From the NCBI GenBank assembly GCA_943736015.1, contig OX031059.1, positions 21,074,501 through 21,138,500 on the forward strand: a stretch of 64,000 nucleotides of DNA, in the 5' to 3' direction. This document shows positions 20,401 to 27,082 of this stretch, in pieces. The stretch's first letter is position 1; every line of letters starts with the position of its first letter. This stretch comes from Tridacna crocea (Eukaryota; Mollusca; Bivalvia; Cardiida; Cardiidae). Both the position numbers and the translations under genes were made by a program. The notes below the pieces were generated by a model. The model did no database searches. It worked only from the letters and a program-made list of their open reading frames with translations, and had not been told where the DNA came from.

Positions 20401-21182
20401 TGTTTGTGGCTCACCAGCCAGCCACATCAAAACTTTCAAACTCAAAGCTTTTGAAAACACTGTGGAAAAATGAGAAAATGCTGGTAACCAGCATTTTCTC
20501 ATTTTTCCACTTTGTTTTCTACCTTGACAGATGAATTTCAATATTTGAGACACATTTGATTTGTCATCTGCAAAAGCTTTCATTTGGATAAGTCTGAAAT
20601 TTTGTTGTTAAGTGAGGAGTTTTAAAAACATGAATACATGAATTTATGGAACACAATAGTGTATACACAGATCTATCTTATTCTTCACAGAATGTCAGCT
20701 TTGTCTATATTGAGCATGAAGACAATAACAGTTTAACTAAATGACGCTCAAAGTTTATGAAAGGGTTGAGAACATTGTTGTGATGAACAGAATTCTTGTT
20801 GTCTGCATTTGATCCTTTTCTCACAGAAGTTTCAGAGGCTTTCTTTCTCATGGTAAAAACTTGATAGTGTGGTAAAGTTTGAAGCATGCATACAAAGTTT
20901 TAATGCAAAATGGTATTACAATACACGTACTTACCTTTTTTCTAGTAGAAGACAGAAAGAAATTCTTCAAGGTTATAGTACATGTTAGAAAATACTGATT
21001 TATCTTCTCTCATTATTTAGTGTCTAAAGTCTTGGGAAGATACTATTCGTGCAATACAGTCAAAGGATTCGACAACAGAAGCCACAGAAACCTTAAATAA
21101 GAAAGATGAAGATAGAGATGAGGTGTCCCTTGAGCATGCAGAGAGTACGGAAACTGAGAAAACAGAGTCGGATTTAAGTTAA
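2227..21182 (+). CDS. SNX30: Sorting nexin 7/30-type protein (3' ten coding exons)
   Basis: This gene encodes a PX-BAR sorting nexin, a peripheral membrane protein that binds phosphoinositides on endosomes and, with SNX4-type partners, takes part in endosomal recycling and autophagy (family knowledge). Coding exons: 2227-2418, 2993-3103, 3916-4077, 5835-6030, 7711-7841, 9155-9223, 10436-10522, 18043-18147, 19162-19314 and 21021-21182 (stop TAA). They encode 455 residues. The PX domain spans about residues 38-155, with [10 protein letters not shown] and PLPEK. The BAR domain follows, with [33 protein letters not shown] and NIQYYEK. All junctions are phase 0 except exon 4/5 of this window (phase 1). 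The start codon and N-terminus lie left of the window. Residues match vertebrate SNX30 slightly better than SNX7; one gene probably represents both. Confidence 0.94.
2648..2869 (+). mobile_element. Family A MITE, near full length
   Basis: Reads GAAAGCATTTGCAGACAAC, then the central palindrome (GGAGAAAATGCTGGTTACCA), then GATTGTGTGGTAATGGGTTA. The + strand is defined as the orientation in which the GCAGACGAC half comes first. The left TTAA is eroded to GTTA. Confidence 0.8.
2993..3103 (+). CDS. SNX30: SNX30 exon: PX phosphoinositide-binding strand
   Basis: Thirty-seven codons lie between ATAACAG and GTAAGTA. They read [17 protein letters not shown] and then [11 protein letters not shown], ending THLVP. 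The RRRY motif is the PX signature whose arginine contacts the 3-phosphate. The exon was found by looking for the missing middle of the PX domain. Confidence 0.93.
3213..3621. mobile_element. Two adjacent family A MITEs, head to head
   Basis: A decayed + copy (3213-3391) is followed directly by a - copy (3392-3621) that starts TTAACCCTTTTCCACACAA and ends ACGTGGTAAAGAGTTAA. The palindromic core of the second copy is diverged by several bases. Confidence 0.75.
3757..3850 (-). repeat. tRNA-like fragment (possible SINE head)
   Basis: On the - strand GAAGTTCGAGTCCCA resembles a Pol III B box, and CTCAGTCTGTAATGTTC about 40 nt before it resembles an A box. It does not fold into a clean tRNA by eye, so a SINE or tRNA relic is more likely than a gene. 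Confidence 0.3.
3916..4077 (+). CDS. SNX30: SNX30 exon: PX loop and C-terminal helices
   Basis: Fifty-four codons follow TTTATTTACAG and end before GTAAGG. PLPEK completes the proline-rich PX membrane loop begun at the end of the previous exon. [18 protein letters not shown] and [18 protein letters not shown] are the PX C-terminal helices. Confidence 0.95.
4201..4425 (+). mobile_element. Family A MITE, diverged
   Basis: Bounded by TTAACTCATTTCTAAACAAC and TGTGGTAAAGAAGTTAA. The central hairpin arms no longer match perfectly. Confidence 0.7.
4535..4763 (+). mobile_element. Family B foldback MITE (copy B1)
   Basis: TTAACCCTTTACTCCATAG begins the element and GGGGTAAAGGGTTAA ends it. The centre is GTGACAAAAGGTGAAATTAC, then CGTGACGAG and the returning arm GCAATTTCACCTTTTGTCAC. 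The + strand is defined as the orientation starting CCCTTTACTCCATAG. The plan (length, TTAA, CCCTTTAC ends, central hairpin inside AACATTGTG..CACAATGTT) equals family A, but the sequence between differs. Confidence 0.88.
4764..4910 (+). mobile_element. Family A MITE fragment
   Basis: A decayed copy follows B1 directly. AAAACATTGTTGCAAAAGGA and GTGTGGTAAAGGATTTA remain; most of the central palindrome is lost. Confidence 0.55.
4911..5834. other. SNX30 intron without recognised gene
   Basis: Contains a T20 run at 5219-5238 and a short palindrome ending in TGACGTCA near 5144-5161, which matches a CRE consensus but has no supporting context. No exon-like reading frame or MITE was recognised. Confidence 0.5.
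5835..6030 (+). CDS. SNX30: SNX30 exon: linker and first BAR helix
   Basis: The exon has 196 nt between TTTAATCAG and GTATGT and ends one base into a codon. It encodes the linker [16 protein letters not shown], which is rich in hydrophobic and basic residues and may be amphipathic, and the start of BAR helix 1 ([19 protein letters not shown]). Confidence 0.94.
6072..6306 (-). mobile_element. Family A MITE, old copy
   Basis: Starts TTAACCTTTTATTACTTTG and ends near GTAGTCTGGTAAAAATAA. Core symmetry has decayed (GGAGAAACTACTGGTAAC). Confidence 0.6.
6307..7021. other. SNX30 intron, nothing recognised
   Basis: AT-rich sequence with no frame resembling a known protein and no clear repeat by eye. 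Confidence 0.4.
7115..7524 (+). mobile_element. Family A MITE carrying a nested family A MITE
   Basis: The outer + copy starts TTAACTCTTTACCAGAAGAC and ends TGTGGTAAAGGGTTGA. It is interrupted after GACGAAAATTTTA (7183) and resumes with ATGTGACTCAAA at 7365, exactly continuing the family consensus. A 92 bp partial + copy lies just before it (7022-7113). Confidence 0.85.
7184..7360 (-). mobile_element. Inner family A MITE at a TTAA site
   Basis: Starts TCCTTTCCCAAAAAAG and ends TTGTTTGGGAAAGGG. It is flanked by TTTA (7180-7183) and TTAA (7361-7364), the expected target duplication with one mutated copy. The hairpin is shortened. Confidence 0.8.
7525..7660 (+). mobile_element. Family A MITE fragment
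   Basis: An old hairpin, AATGATGGTTTCTAGCATTT, is followed by GGGATTGTTTTATAAG. It ends about 50 bp before the SNX30 exon at 7711. Confidence 0.5.
7711..7841 (+). CDS. SNX30: SNX30 exon: BAR helix 1 to 2
   Basis: The acceptor is CTACTTGATAG and the donor GTAAGA. The leftover G of the previous exon joins AA to give the glutamate of [16 protein letters not shown], which fixes this acceptor over other AGs nearby. The exon ends CEALKEL. Confidence 0.93.
7905..8107 (+). mobile_element. Family A MITE
   Basis: Bounded by TTAACCATACAACAAAC and GCAGTAAAGAGTTAA. The right half of the hairpin has a deletion (GGTTACCAACATTTTTCC). Confidence 0.7.
8125..8600 (-). mobile_element. Decayed family A pieces
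   Basis: A hairpin remnant at about 8150-8240 (AAAATACTGGTAATCAGCAT) and a right-half remnant at 8500-8596 (GAAAATGCTTTCACTTTA) flank 230 bp of unrecognised sequence. Confidence 0.5.
8848..9083 (-). mobile_element. Family A MITE with intact hairpin
   Basis: GGAGAAAATGCTGGTTACCA and the returning arm form an almost perfect palindrome within AACATTGTGGG..CCCACAATGTT (about 8899-8960). Ends are eroded: CACACAATGACAACTTTTAA on the left, GAGTGGTGTATTGAAGGTTT on the right. Confidence 0.75.
9155..9223 (+). CDS. SNX30: SNX30 exon: BAR helix 2 segment
   Basis: A 23-codon exon between GGATACAG and GTACCT encodes [18 protein letters not shown] followed by AESIK. This matches the SNX7/SNX30 stretch with LREYILYSDSMK. 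Confidence 0.93.
9469..9697 (+). mobile_element. Family A MITE
   Basis: Bounded by TTAACTCTTTACATTACAAC and GTGTGTCAAAGAGTTAA, with TTAA at both ends. A separate right-half remnant of - orientation lies at 9820-9898. Confidence 0.8.
10113..10340 (-). mobile_element. Family A MITE, CCCATTACC subtype
   Basis: Starts TTAACCCATTACCACACAAT and ends CATTTGGTAATGAGTTAA. Both ends carry the matching T-to-A change relative to CCCTTTACC/GGTAAAGGG. The acceptor of the next SNX30 exon lies 95 bp downstream. Confidence 0.85.
10436..10522 (+). CDS. SNX30: SNX30 exon: BAR coiled segment
   Basis: Twenty-nine codons lie between CATTTGTAG and [26 protein letters not shown] continues as a highly charged helix (NKRKDEREQ). 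The donor is separated from the next exon by a 7.5 kb intron, the longest in the gene. Confidence 0.93.
10822..11260 (-). mobile_element. Family A MITE interrupted by a second copy
   Basis: The outer copy runs from TTAACCCTTAATAAAAAAC to TTGCAAATACTTTAA (10993) and resumes at 11219 with GATGAGTCCAAAAATTTACA, ending TTTTGTAAATGGTTAA. The two pieces join to the family consensus at TTAA. Confidence 0.78.
10994..11214 (-). mobile_element. Inner family A MITE
   Basis: CCCTTTACCAAACAATTCC to TGCTGTTTGGGAAAGGG, flanked by TTAA at 10990-10993 and 11215-11218. The core palindrome is perfect except for TTTGCCC in the right arm. Confidence 0.85.
11261..12780. other. SNX30 intron without recognised gene
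   Basis: Low-complexity AT-rich DNA. A short hairpin CACCTCCT..AGGAGGTG is seen near 12033-12060. Two overlapping frames at 11711-11974 have no recognisable homology and cross each other, so I do not call a gene. Confidence 0.45.
12781..13140. repeat. Two diverged ~165 bp repeat units
   Basis: GACCTAGGACCCCAAAACTG and GACATAGGACCCTGAAATTT start two comparable blocks, each later containing GGGTCACATGGAT or GGGTTACATGGAT. Probably the remains of a tandem-unit element like the one at 1-2184. Confidence 0.45.
13899..14121 (-). mobile_element. Family A MITE inside tandem-unit element
   Basis: TACCATACAATCCTGAC to GTCGTTTGGTAAAGAGTTAA. Core GGAGAAAATGCTGGTAATCA is nearly intact. Confidence 0.8.
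14262..14468 (-). mobile_element. Family A MITE lacking part of one hairpin arm
   Basis: After AAATGCTGGTAACC the sequence jumps to TTTTCCCAAAATG, so the right hairpin arm has lost about 17 bp. Ends TGTCGTTTGGTAATGAGTTAA. Confidence 0.75.
14469..14910. mobile_element. Two old family A copies
   Basis: A + copy at 14469-14700 (GCAGACAACATAATAAATC, hairpin partly lost) and a - fragment at 14772-14910 (GGAATAGGAGAAAATGTTGA) lie either side of the Helitron-like 3' hairpin. Confidence 0.55.
14911..15568. other. SNX30 intron, nothing recognised
   Basis: No repeat or exon was recognised by eye. Confidence 0.4.
15569..15799 (-). mobile_element. Family A MITE, full length
   Basis: TTAACCCTTTACCACACAA to TTGTCGTTTGGTAAAGGGTTAA-type end; TTAA at both ends and an almost perfect central palindrome. 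Confidence 0.88.
15975..16310. repeat. Family A fragment and unclassified repeat
   Basis: A left-half family A fragment (about 15975-16070) is followed by sequence with CCATCTGTCCATCTGTCAGC and AACTCTTGTTTGATAAAGG, in the style of the tandem-unit elements. No gene is seen. Confidence 0.4.
16313..16709 (+). mobile_element. Family A MITE with its right three quarters duplicated in tandem
   Basis: The first copy runs 16313-16540. The segment from TCATTAAGATAATGGAATTT to TGTGGTAAAGAATTAAT recurs as 16541-16709 with about 169 bp spacing. Both units share TTATCAGC/TTATCACC and the unusual CTAAAGGCTTTTCTCT, so they arose by local duplication and not by two insertions. Confidence 0.78.
16711..17132. 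mobile_element. Old family A fragments
   Basis: A - fragment (16711-16873, GGCTTTTGAAAACATTGTTT) and a + fragment (about 17000-17132, AAAAGCATTTGTTGATGGC) with decayed hairpins. Confidence 0.5.
17133..17361 (-). mobile_element. Family A MITE, full length
   Basis: TTAACCCATTACCACGCAAT to GTCGTGTGGTAAAGAGTTAA. The hairpin flanks are the variant ACTGTAGG..CCTACAGT, with both arms changed together. Confidence 0.88.
17417..17628 (-). mobile_element. Family A MITE with small hairpin duplication
   Basis: TTAACCCTTTACCAAATAATC start. TTTTCAATGTTTTCAATG near the hairpin end is a short direct duplication. The right end is eroded. Confidence 0.65.
17670..17838. mobile_element. Family C hairpin MITE (copy 1)
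   Basis: The hairpin at 17704-17779 has arms GTGTGGGTACTCATTAG and CTAATGAGCACCCACAAC. Outer inverted ends are GATGGGAGGAATTGAT and ATCACTCCCTC. It shares both hairpin and ends with 27328-27488. Confidence 0.7.
18043..18147 (+). CDS. SNX30: SNX30 exon with SNX4-like insert
   Basis: Thirty-five codons lie between TTTGTCTTACAG and the donor GTGAGT. The peptide contains [20 protein letters not shown]. Human SNX7 and SNX30, as I recall them, lack this stretch, whereas SNX4 has a comparable one between its BAR helices. The length is a multiple of three and both borders are phase 0, so it could be a skipped (cassette) exon. Confidence 0.85.
18450..18670. repeat. Hairpin and possible retroposon tail
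   Basis: ACCTGGGA at 18461 pairs with TCCCAGGT ending at 18518, around the inner hairpin AGAGATAACATATCTCT. The block ends GAATAAAATCTATCTATCTA, a short-repeat tail like those of LINEs or SINEs. Identity unknown. Confidence 0.35.
18838..18990 (-). mobile_element. Family A MITE fragment
   Basis: ATAATCCCAACTTTTGACAA and GCTCTTGAAAACATTGAGG remain; the hairpin is partly deleted. Confidence 0.5.
19162..19314 (+). CDS. SNX30: SNX30 exon: BAR helix 3
   Basis: Fifty-one codons follow a T-rich tract and ATAATCAG and end before GTAAGT. They encode [20 protein letters not shown] and DRNIQYYEK, the most conserved C-terminal BAR segment. A second in-frame acceptor 12 nt further in (TCACAG) would remove LTSQ. 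Confidence 0.94.
19356..19465 (+). mobile_element. Family A left-half fragment
   Basis: GTACCAGATGACAAAATTTC and AGCAAAATAAATGAAGCTTA match the GCAGACGAC half; the copy stops before the hairpin. Confidence 0.5.
19492..19676 (+). mobile_element. Family B MITE with hairpin deleted (copy B2)
   Basis: TTAACCCTTTACTCCATAG to GGGGCAGAGTGTTAA. AAACATTGTGGCAATGTTTTC shows that the whole central hairpin is missing, leaving its base. Its right TTAA is shared with the next element. Confidence 0.82.
19673..19866 (-). mobile_element. Family A MITE, diverged
   Basis: TTAACCCAGTACCAAACAAT start and TTGATTGTTTTGTAAAAG end. An extra segment with GGACTGTGACTCGGACACC replaces part of the left arm. Confidence 0.6.
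19867..19957 (+). mobile_element. Family A hairpin fragment with repeated arm
   Basis: GATGCTGGTGACCAGCATTT is followed by a second arm copy, GACCGGCATTTTCTCTTTTT. Confidence 0.5.
19958..20186 (+). mobile_element. Family A MITE, CCCTTTCCC subtype, full length
   Basis: TTAACCCTTTCCCAAACGAC pairs with GTTTGGGAAAGGGTTAA, both ends carrying the same CCC/GGG variant. The central palindrome is perfect over about 60 bp. Confidence 0.9.
20428..20885. mobile_element. Family A copy and following fragment
   Basis: 20428-20625 (-): the hairpin has the paired variant GGAAAAATGAGAAAATGC..GCATTTTCTCATTTTTCC, changed in both arms. 20695-20885 (+) is a decayed copy ending ATAGTGTGGTAAAG. Confidence 0.65.
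21021..21182 (+). CDS. SNX30: SNX30 last coding exon
   Basis: The acceptor is [25 protein letters not shown] matches the end of the SNX7/SNX30 BAR domain. An acidic, Thr/Ser/Glu-rich tail of about 38 residues then ends at TAA 21180-21182. The tail is longer than the tail recalled for the vertebrate proteins. Confidence 0.94.
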   Translation, partial: CLKSWEDTIRAIQSKDSTTEATETLNKKDEDRDEVSLEHAESTETEKTESDLS

Positions 21183-21256
21183 CATTTTCTTAAGTCTTAT
21201 TGTGATAATTTCTTATGAAAGTATTGATCGAGCAAAGGATAAAACCCCATTTTTAC

Positions 21257-21415
21257 TCTTAACCATGCAACAAACATTGGGCTTGTCCAAGTTGTAAACA
21301 GAAAATTTCTGTGGATAACATTTTGAAAATAGCTGAAATAATGGAATACATCTTGAAATGGTTGAAATAAAGAAAACACTGGCTACCAGCCTCTTTCTCC
21401 TTTTCCTCATTTTCA
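21257..21415 (+). mobile_element. Family A MITE fragment in SNX30 3' UTR
   Basis: TTAACCATGCAACAAAC starts it. It includes the AATAAA at 21366 and stops within the hairpin. Confidence 0.55.
21366..21371 (+). terminator. Candidate SNX30 poly(A) signal
   Basis: AATAAA lies 184 nt after the SNX30 stop. It is the first canonical signal seen downstream and falls inside a decayed family A MITE (21257-21415). No transcript evidence is available. Confidence 0.4.
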
Positions 21416-21610
21416 GAGTTGAAATATAAGATGTTTGGATGGCCCAATAAGTATGAGCACTGTCTAGGGAAGAATGATATTTTGCTGAAATGAATGTTGT
21501 CATCCCTTTTAAGAATGGATACCAATCTTGAAAACACAAACAAGCATCTATTCAAAGTTAGAACCACCAATTTCAGAACCAATAGTAGAAAACCTAGTGG
21601 TTTGAGCCTT

Positions 21611-21812
21611 GTACCAAACAAATCCGTTTTAATAACAGAAAGTAAAGAGCGTTGTACATGAAAAAATCAAATGAAAAGTAGAAAATGCTGTTAACCAGTA
21701 TTTACTTCTTTTCCCACAATGTTTTATGCCTCTTTACAGGCAAATTCCATTAATTAGGTTGAATATCTTGTATGCTAACAAGTCCAATATTTGACTTTTG
21801 ATAAAGGCTTAA
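21611..21812 (-). mobile_element. Family A MITE, old copy
   Basis: GAAAATGCTGTTAACCAGTA keeps the hairpin centre. It shares its right TTAA with the next family B element. Confidence 0.55.
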
Positions 21813-22036
21813 CCCTTTACCCCATATGGCATTTCTTTGACATCTCTAATTGACCCGAAAGACAGAGAGGACGAAGCCTTTTCTTATGTGTAAATGGCAC
21901 CTTTTGATAGCATAGAAATCATTGTGACAAAAGGTGAAATTGCTCGTCACAAGCAATTTCACCTTTTGCCACTATGTTTTCCAAAGGCTCATATAAGCAA
22001 TGTGTAGAAATGAGTATCTATGGAGTAAAGGATTAA
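21809..22036 (-). mobile_element. Family B MITE (copy B3)
   Basis: TTAACCCTTTACCCCATATG to TATGGAGTAAAGGATTAA. Hairpin arms GAAATTGCTCGTCACAAGC and GCAATTTCACC are near perfect. Confidence 0.87.
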
Positions 22037-22397
22037 AGTTACAGATCTTCTTTTACACTATTTGCACACCAAGCTTATTTTTCATATTCTGTGGTCATGA
22101 ATGTATAATAGTTGTTGGGTAGGAAGAAGTCACAGTTATGTTTTTATTTTTATCTGTTGTCAAATGTGAAGTAACTTTGTTTTTGGATGATAAAGTGATA
22201 AATTTATATAGTTATTCAGAGCTAAAGGGTGACTTTATGTTGTTATATCTGAGAGAATTGAAAGAAAAGCCAATGAACAAGTTCGGATTGTCATTTTGAA
22301 ATAGCAAATCAAACACAGCATAACTACTTGAATTCACTATTGTTATTATTTTTTAACCAGGAACAAAAATGGAAATGTAGTATTCACCAGAGAGAAT
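22037..22397. other. Intergenic, nothing recognised
   Basis: Downstream of SNX30; no gene or repeat seen. Confidence 0.4.
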
Positions 22398-22622
22398 TTA
22401 ACTCTTTACCACACAATCCTGACTTTTAAGAACTCTGAGAAAGAAAGCTGTTGAAAACATTGGGGGGAAAGGAGAAAATGCTGGTAAACAGCATTTTCTC
22501 CTTTTCCCACTATGTTTTCTACCCTTTCCAAAACAAATTTCAATTTTTGATTCACATTTATTATGTCATCTGCAAAGGCTTTCAATTTGGTTTAATCCAA
22601 AGTTTTGTCGTTTGGTAATGTA
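22398..22622 (-). mobile_element. Family A MITE
   Basis: TTAACTCTTTACCACACAA start; end TTGTCGTTTGGTAATG. Core reads GGTAAACA in place of GGTAACCA. Confidence 0.8.
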
Positions 22623-22944
22623 ATATTATGACAAAATAGACTAAGTTACCTTGGAGTTCACACCGAATATTTAGAGACAATGTGTTAAAAATTTTTAATC
22701 TAGGACAATTGAAGTTGAATAACAGTATCAGGAACTTGATGTTATTGTGTCCTTCAAAATCTGAAAATTGTTTGAAAATTGCCAAAATGTGAAAATGGTT
22801 TGAAAATTGTAGAAAACTAATCGATCATGACTCTCAATGGTGAAAAACAAAGTGACCAAAAAATTCTGAACAATGAAAATGTAATTGCAAGAAATTATTG
22901 TCTGTAGTTCTGATATTTATAATGTGAACCAACCTAGTAAAACT

Positions 22945-23101
22945 TTACCTAACAATACCATATTTTTTATGATCATATGGACGAATGCTATTTTTGAATA
23001 AAGGAAAAATGCTGGTAACCAGCATTTTCTTCTTTTTCCATAAAGCTTTCCAAAGTACTTTTCCGCCACATCTTTGAACAATCTTTGTTGTATGTTGATA
23101 T
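22945..23101 (-). mobile_element. Family A hairpin fragment
   Basis: AAAATGCTGGTAACCAGCAT is intact while both outer halves are lost or unrecognisable. Confidence 0.5.
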
Positions 23102-23330
23102 TTAACCCTTTACCCCATAAGGCATTTCTATGGTATCTCTAATTGACCCTAAATAACAGCAAGGGTGAAGCCGTTTCTTATGTGTATATGACAACTTTTG
23201 ATAACATAGAAAACATTGCAACAAAAGGTGGAATTACTCGTCACAAGCAATTTCACCTTTTGCCACAATGTTTTTCAAAGGCTCCTCCAAGCATTGCGTA
23301 GAAATGAGTATCTATGGAGTAAAGGGTTAA
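23102..23330 (-). mobile_element. Family B MITE (copy B4)
   Basis: TTAACCCTTTACCCCATAAG to ATGGAGTAAAGGGTTAA with TTAA at both ends. Confidence 0.9.
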
Positions 23331-23765
23331 TTGCTCTAATACTGTTACTTAACTGTCTAGGGATAGTGCAATAGCCAGTAGAAGATCTAGTGTACTGTTG
23401 TTTATATCATTACTTGTACATAAATGTAAAAACTTTTATCATGGGTGTTATGTGAATATCACATGTACATAAATATACATATTTGTATCACATGTAAAAA
23501 GAGTGCATAAAAGCTTTTGTTATTCTATACAAAACTATACCATTTTAGAAGAATCTTTAAGAAATTTTTAGCAAAAGAGAACAGAAAATTCTTGATCTTT
23601 CTATACATTACAAAAGAAAAATGTGCAATAGGCTGAAAGCTTGAAGGGTAACAACTGTGGTGGTTGTTTACCGGTAATGCCAACTTTCTCCTTCTATACA
23701 TTGTATGTGTCGGAATTTGGTATGTAGTCTGCAAATGCTTTCAGTTTGAAGCACTGTAGAATAAT
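23331..23765. other. Intergenic, mostly unrecognised
   Basis: AT-rich. Only GTCTGCAAATGCTTTCAGTT near 23727 is a family A remnant. Confidence 0.4.
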
Positions 23766-24033
23766 TATACCCCTGCAAAATGAATGTTTTTGGGGTTATA
23801 CTGGAATCAGCCTGTCTGTGTGTCTGTCTGTGTATAAAATACAATGTACTACTAATTTTGTGTGGCAAACTCCTACAGTTTCCTTCAATTGTATTGAAAC
23901 TTTGCACATATATTGATAATATATTGAAGATTTGCAAGACGCAATTTTCAATTGTGAGCTCTTCCTGGTTGAGGAATTATCTCCCCTTGAACATGACACT
24001 TTTTTTCCTGTCAAAGTGCTGGTGGGGGTATTA
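23766..24033 (+). mobile_element. Short element with CCCC/GGGG ends
   Basis: TTATACCCCTGCAAAATG and TTTTTGGGGTTATACTGG form a 5' hairpin, TGTCTGTGTGTCTGTCTGTG a microsatellite, and GTGCTGGTGGGGGTATTAAG the other end. It resembles the 5' parts of the tandem-unit elements without the unit array. Confidence 0.45.
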
Positions 24034-24991
24034 AGTCAGATTCAGTGACGGCTCTAATTTTCATCTGATGAAGACTTGCTACGCTGAGAAAGAGTCAAAG
24101 GGATTGGATGTGAGATTATGTAAGCATCATCCATGCATGGTCTTCAAAGCCTTTGAAATATTTGCATTGGAGTTAATGTTGATGGTACCTTCCAAGTATT
24201 TAAAATGTATGCTTAAAGGCTAATGTTTGTGGTATGAGGAAATCTTCAAAGTATTTGAAATGTAATTTGCAGTCAAATTTAAATTGGAGTTCAGCAGAGC
24301 ATGCATCTCTTTCTACAGTCTGTTTAAAGAAATGTTGAAGTTCTAATTCTGTTTGGGGTGATATTTAACAAAAGGTATAGAGGGTGTTTGTTTTTTACGG
24401 TGAAAGATGGAAATTTAATTCATTGAGTGAACATCATTGGGAATATTTTCACTGGTGGCTGGGTCACTGGGAAAAAAAAAAACCAAGTATTCTATTTATT
24501 TCATGCTTTTAACCCTTTCTGGGGAGAGAACTTGGTCAAAAACCAGTACACTTCTTTTTGGTTATTTCCTGTAGCGTACCCCTCCGCTATACAATGCATT
24601 ACAATATATATGTCAGTCGAGAGAAAGGTAAGGTAAATTAAATCATATATCCATTTGGTTGTGAGACATGGGCATTTTACCTAGGTAACTAGTATGTGGG
24701 AGCAACTGTCTCTGTCTTCAATTAAGGCTTTACCACACAATTCATACTTTTAACGACCCTGAGGAAGCGTGGGAGCAACTGTTTCTGCCTTTATTTAAAG
24801 AGTAAGAATATAAAAATCGGTGTTTTCACTGATAAGCATGAAATATAGAAAAATATTTACCGATATTTCTCAATAACCAACCGGATAGCATGAAATAAGA
24901 AATTGCATTCCATACAAATGCAACATGTATCCTTTTTTGTGATATTTTTTATGTAACAAACCACCCTAAGGGCCTTCTTGGCTTGAAAAGC
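24034..24991. other. Intergenic with small MITE fragment
   Basis: A family A left-end fragment, AGGCTTTACCACACAATTC (about 24725-24770), sits between two imperfect direct repeats beginning TGGGAGCAACTG. No gene is seen. Confidence 0.45.
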
Positions 24992-25207
24992 TGAACTCTT
25001 TACCAAACAACAAAATTTTAGACTAGTCCAAATTCAAAGCATTTGCAGATGACAAATGTGACTCAAGAGTTGAAACTTGATTTCAGAAGACTAGAAAACA
25101 TTCTGGGAAAAGAAGAAAATGCCAGTTACCAGGATTTCCCACAATGTCTTCTGTAGGCTTCTTTCTCAGGGTCTTTGGAAGTTGAAATTGTATGGTAAAG
25201 AGTAATT
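24992..25207 (+). mobile_element. Family A MITE
   Basis: CTCTTTACCAAACAACAAAA to GTATGGTAAAGAGTAA. The right hairpin arm is shortened (CAGGATTTCCCACAATG). Confidence 0.75.
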
Positions 25208-25377
25208 AATTTGCAATGTGCAATGATGTGATTATTGCTCTGTAACTGGCTACATGTATAGCTGTACTGTTCTTTTAAGTGGTCATAGTATGAATAATAT
25301 AAGGTAGTATTGCTGTTGTTTTGGTCTTGTTGAAGGGAAAATGCTCTCCCCGCAGATAATTTTCACCTTGCGATTAT

Positions 25378-25910
25378 TTATCCCATACTAGACAACCAGG
25401 TTTTACAGCTGTCTATTTAGAAAGCATTTGCAGCGGACCTGGCTTAAATGGTGCGATCTTTCTTTTATAGAGTGGAAAAAATTTTAGGTAACCAGCTTTT
25501 TCTCCTTTTCCAATAATGTTTTCAAGCAGCATTTTTCCCGGGGTCATTGTGTGGTAAAGGTTAACTCGAGGAAATCAAAGTTTCCAATTTACGAAATGAC
25601 CAGCAGATACTTTAACTTGTTGAATATGCATTAAGTGTAATAAGTGGTGAATAAAAAAACCAATGACAATATAATAAAACTGATAAAACGTTTATTTTTT
25701 GTTTTTATCATTGCTGTTATAACTTTGTAACTTTTACCAAACAGCCTTATATTTCTATGATCTTTCAACAGAACACTTTCGAAAACATTAATTTAGAAAA
25801 AAAAAAAACAAGAAACTCCTGTTAGTTAACATTTACTCTTTTTCCTCAGATGTTTCTAAAGCCATCTTTTTTAATGGTTTTTAAAAACATACCTTTGTGT
25901 GATATATGGA
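25378..25910. mobile_element. Two old family A copies
   Basis: 25378-25565 (+) ends TTGTGTGGTAAAGGTTAA. 25729-25910 (-) keeps GAACACTTTCGAAAACATTA and an A-rich insertion in place of the hairpin. Confidence 0.55.
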
Positions 25911-26052
25911 AAACATGTCACTGTGTTTCACAGTAGAATGAGACATACTCTTCTGCAGAAAAAATTGGGTTGGATGATGGGGTGGACAGACAATACATAC
26001 ACAACTTCCCTTTGCTTTTTTGTGAGCGACAGAGGTGATGTATTGTCATTGG

Positions 26053-26259
26053 TTGACCCTTTACTACACAATCCTGACTTTTAACAACCCCCAAGAAAGA
26101 AGCCTTTAGAAAGCATTGTTGGAAACCAGCATTTTCTCCTTTTCCCACAATGTTTTCTTCACAAAACAAATTTCCAATTTTCAGTCACTTTTATGTTGAC
26201 GTCTGCAAATGCTTTCGTTTTGGACAAGTCTAAAATATTATCGTTTGGTAATGAGTTAA
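26053..26259 (-). mobile_element. Family A MITE lacking left hairpin arm
   Basis: AAAGCATTGTTGGAAACCAG shows a deletion up to the hairpin centre. The end is TATCGTTTGGTAATGAGTTAA-like. Confidence 0.78.
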
Positions 26260-26387
26260 CTGGAAACATGGGATGGGCAATGAAAACACAGTTTTATATT
26301 TCAAACAATTTATTATAAAAAGATAAATAGAAGTAGAAAAAAAATACCAGCAGTGGAACTATTGCATATAGAGAAATATCCCAAACT

Positions 26388-27082
26388 TATGAGCCATGCT
26401 CTGCAAAAAGGTTGTTTGATACATCTCTGTGATGCATTATACTTATTAAGTCTTTACCAAACGATAAAATTTTAGACTTACCTAAATTGAAAGCACTTGC
26501 AGACGACAAAATAAATGTAAGTCAAAAATTGAAATTTGTTTCAAGCAGGGTAGAAAACATTATGGGAAAAGGAGAAAATGCTAGTTACCAGCATTTTCTC
26601 CTTTTCCAACAATGTTTTAAAAGGCTTCTTTCACGGGGTTGTAAAAACCAGAGATTGTTTGGTAAAGGGTTAAGTCATCGCATACTGTAAAGGTGTACTT
26701 TTTGTGACATGGAACTTTTTAAATTTTGCGAATATGAAGTATTTTGCAATTTTTTCTGATCGCGTAATTTGCCACAAGTATACCAACAAATTATGTATGT
26801 CTGGAATTTGCAAAAATTTCTTTGCCCAAAATGTCCGTAATAGGTAATGAGCAAATTATTCGAAACTCGTATATATCCATGTATATACAGTAATTATGAA
26901 TCTACAAAGTACATTTTGTCAAGGGAAAAAAAAGAGAGAAATTATGAGGTAGAATGGTCCCTGGATTTACAGAACATTAACCAATATCAAAATGTTTTGA
27001 CATAAGATGGTCTAAGCAGACTGATCTGGGTCAATACTTTTTGCAGATGCATCAAAGCCCCTTTTTTCAGAGCATGGTATAT
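26388..27082. mobile_element. Family D element, interrupted
   Basis: The left end TATGAGCCATGCTCTGC pairs with the right end CAGAGCATGGTATATG. The 0.6 kb between includes a family A insertion (26446-26673) and GCAGACTGATCTGGGTC. The ends match the element at 28541-28797. Confidence 0.5.
26446..26673 (+). mobile_element. Family A MITE, full length
   Basis: TTAAGTCTTTACCAAACGAT to GATTGTTTGGTAAAGGGTTAA-type end. Hairpin GGAGAAAATGCTAGTTACCA. Confidence 0.88.

Noticed and set aside
21213-21621. Frames of 108 and 120 codons on the - strand
   Set aside because: They overlap each other and MITE remnants downstream of SNX30; no known domain.
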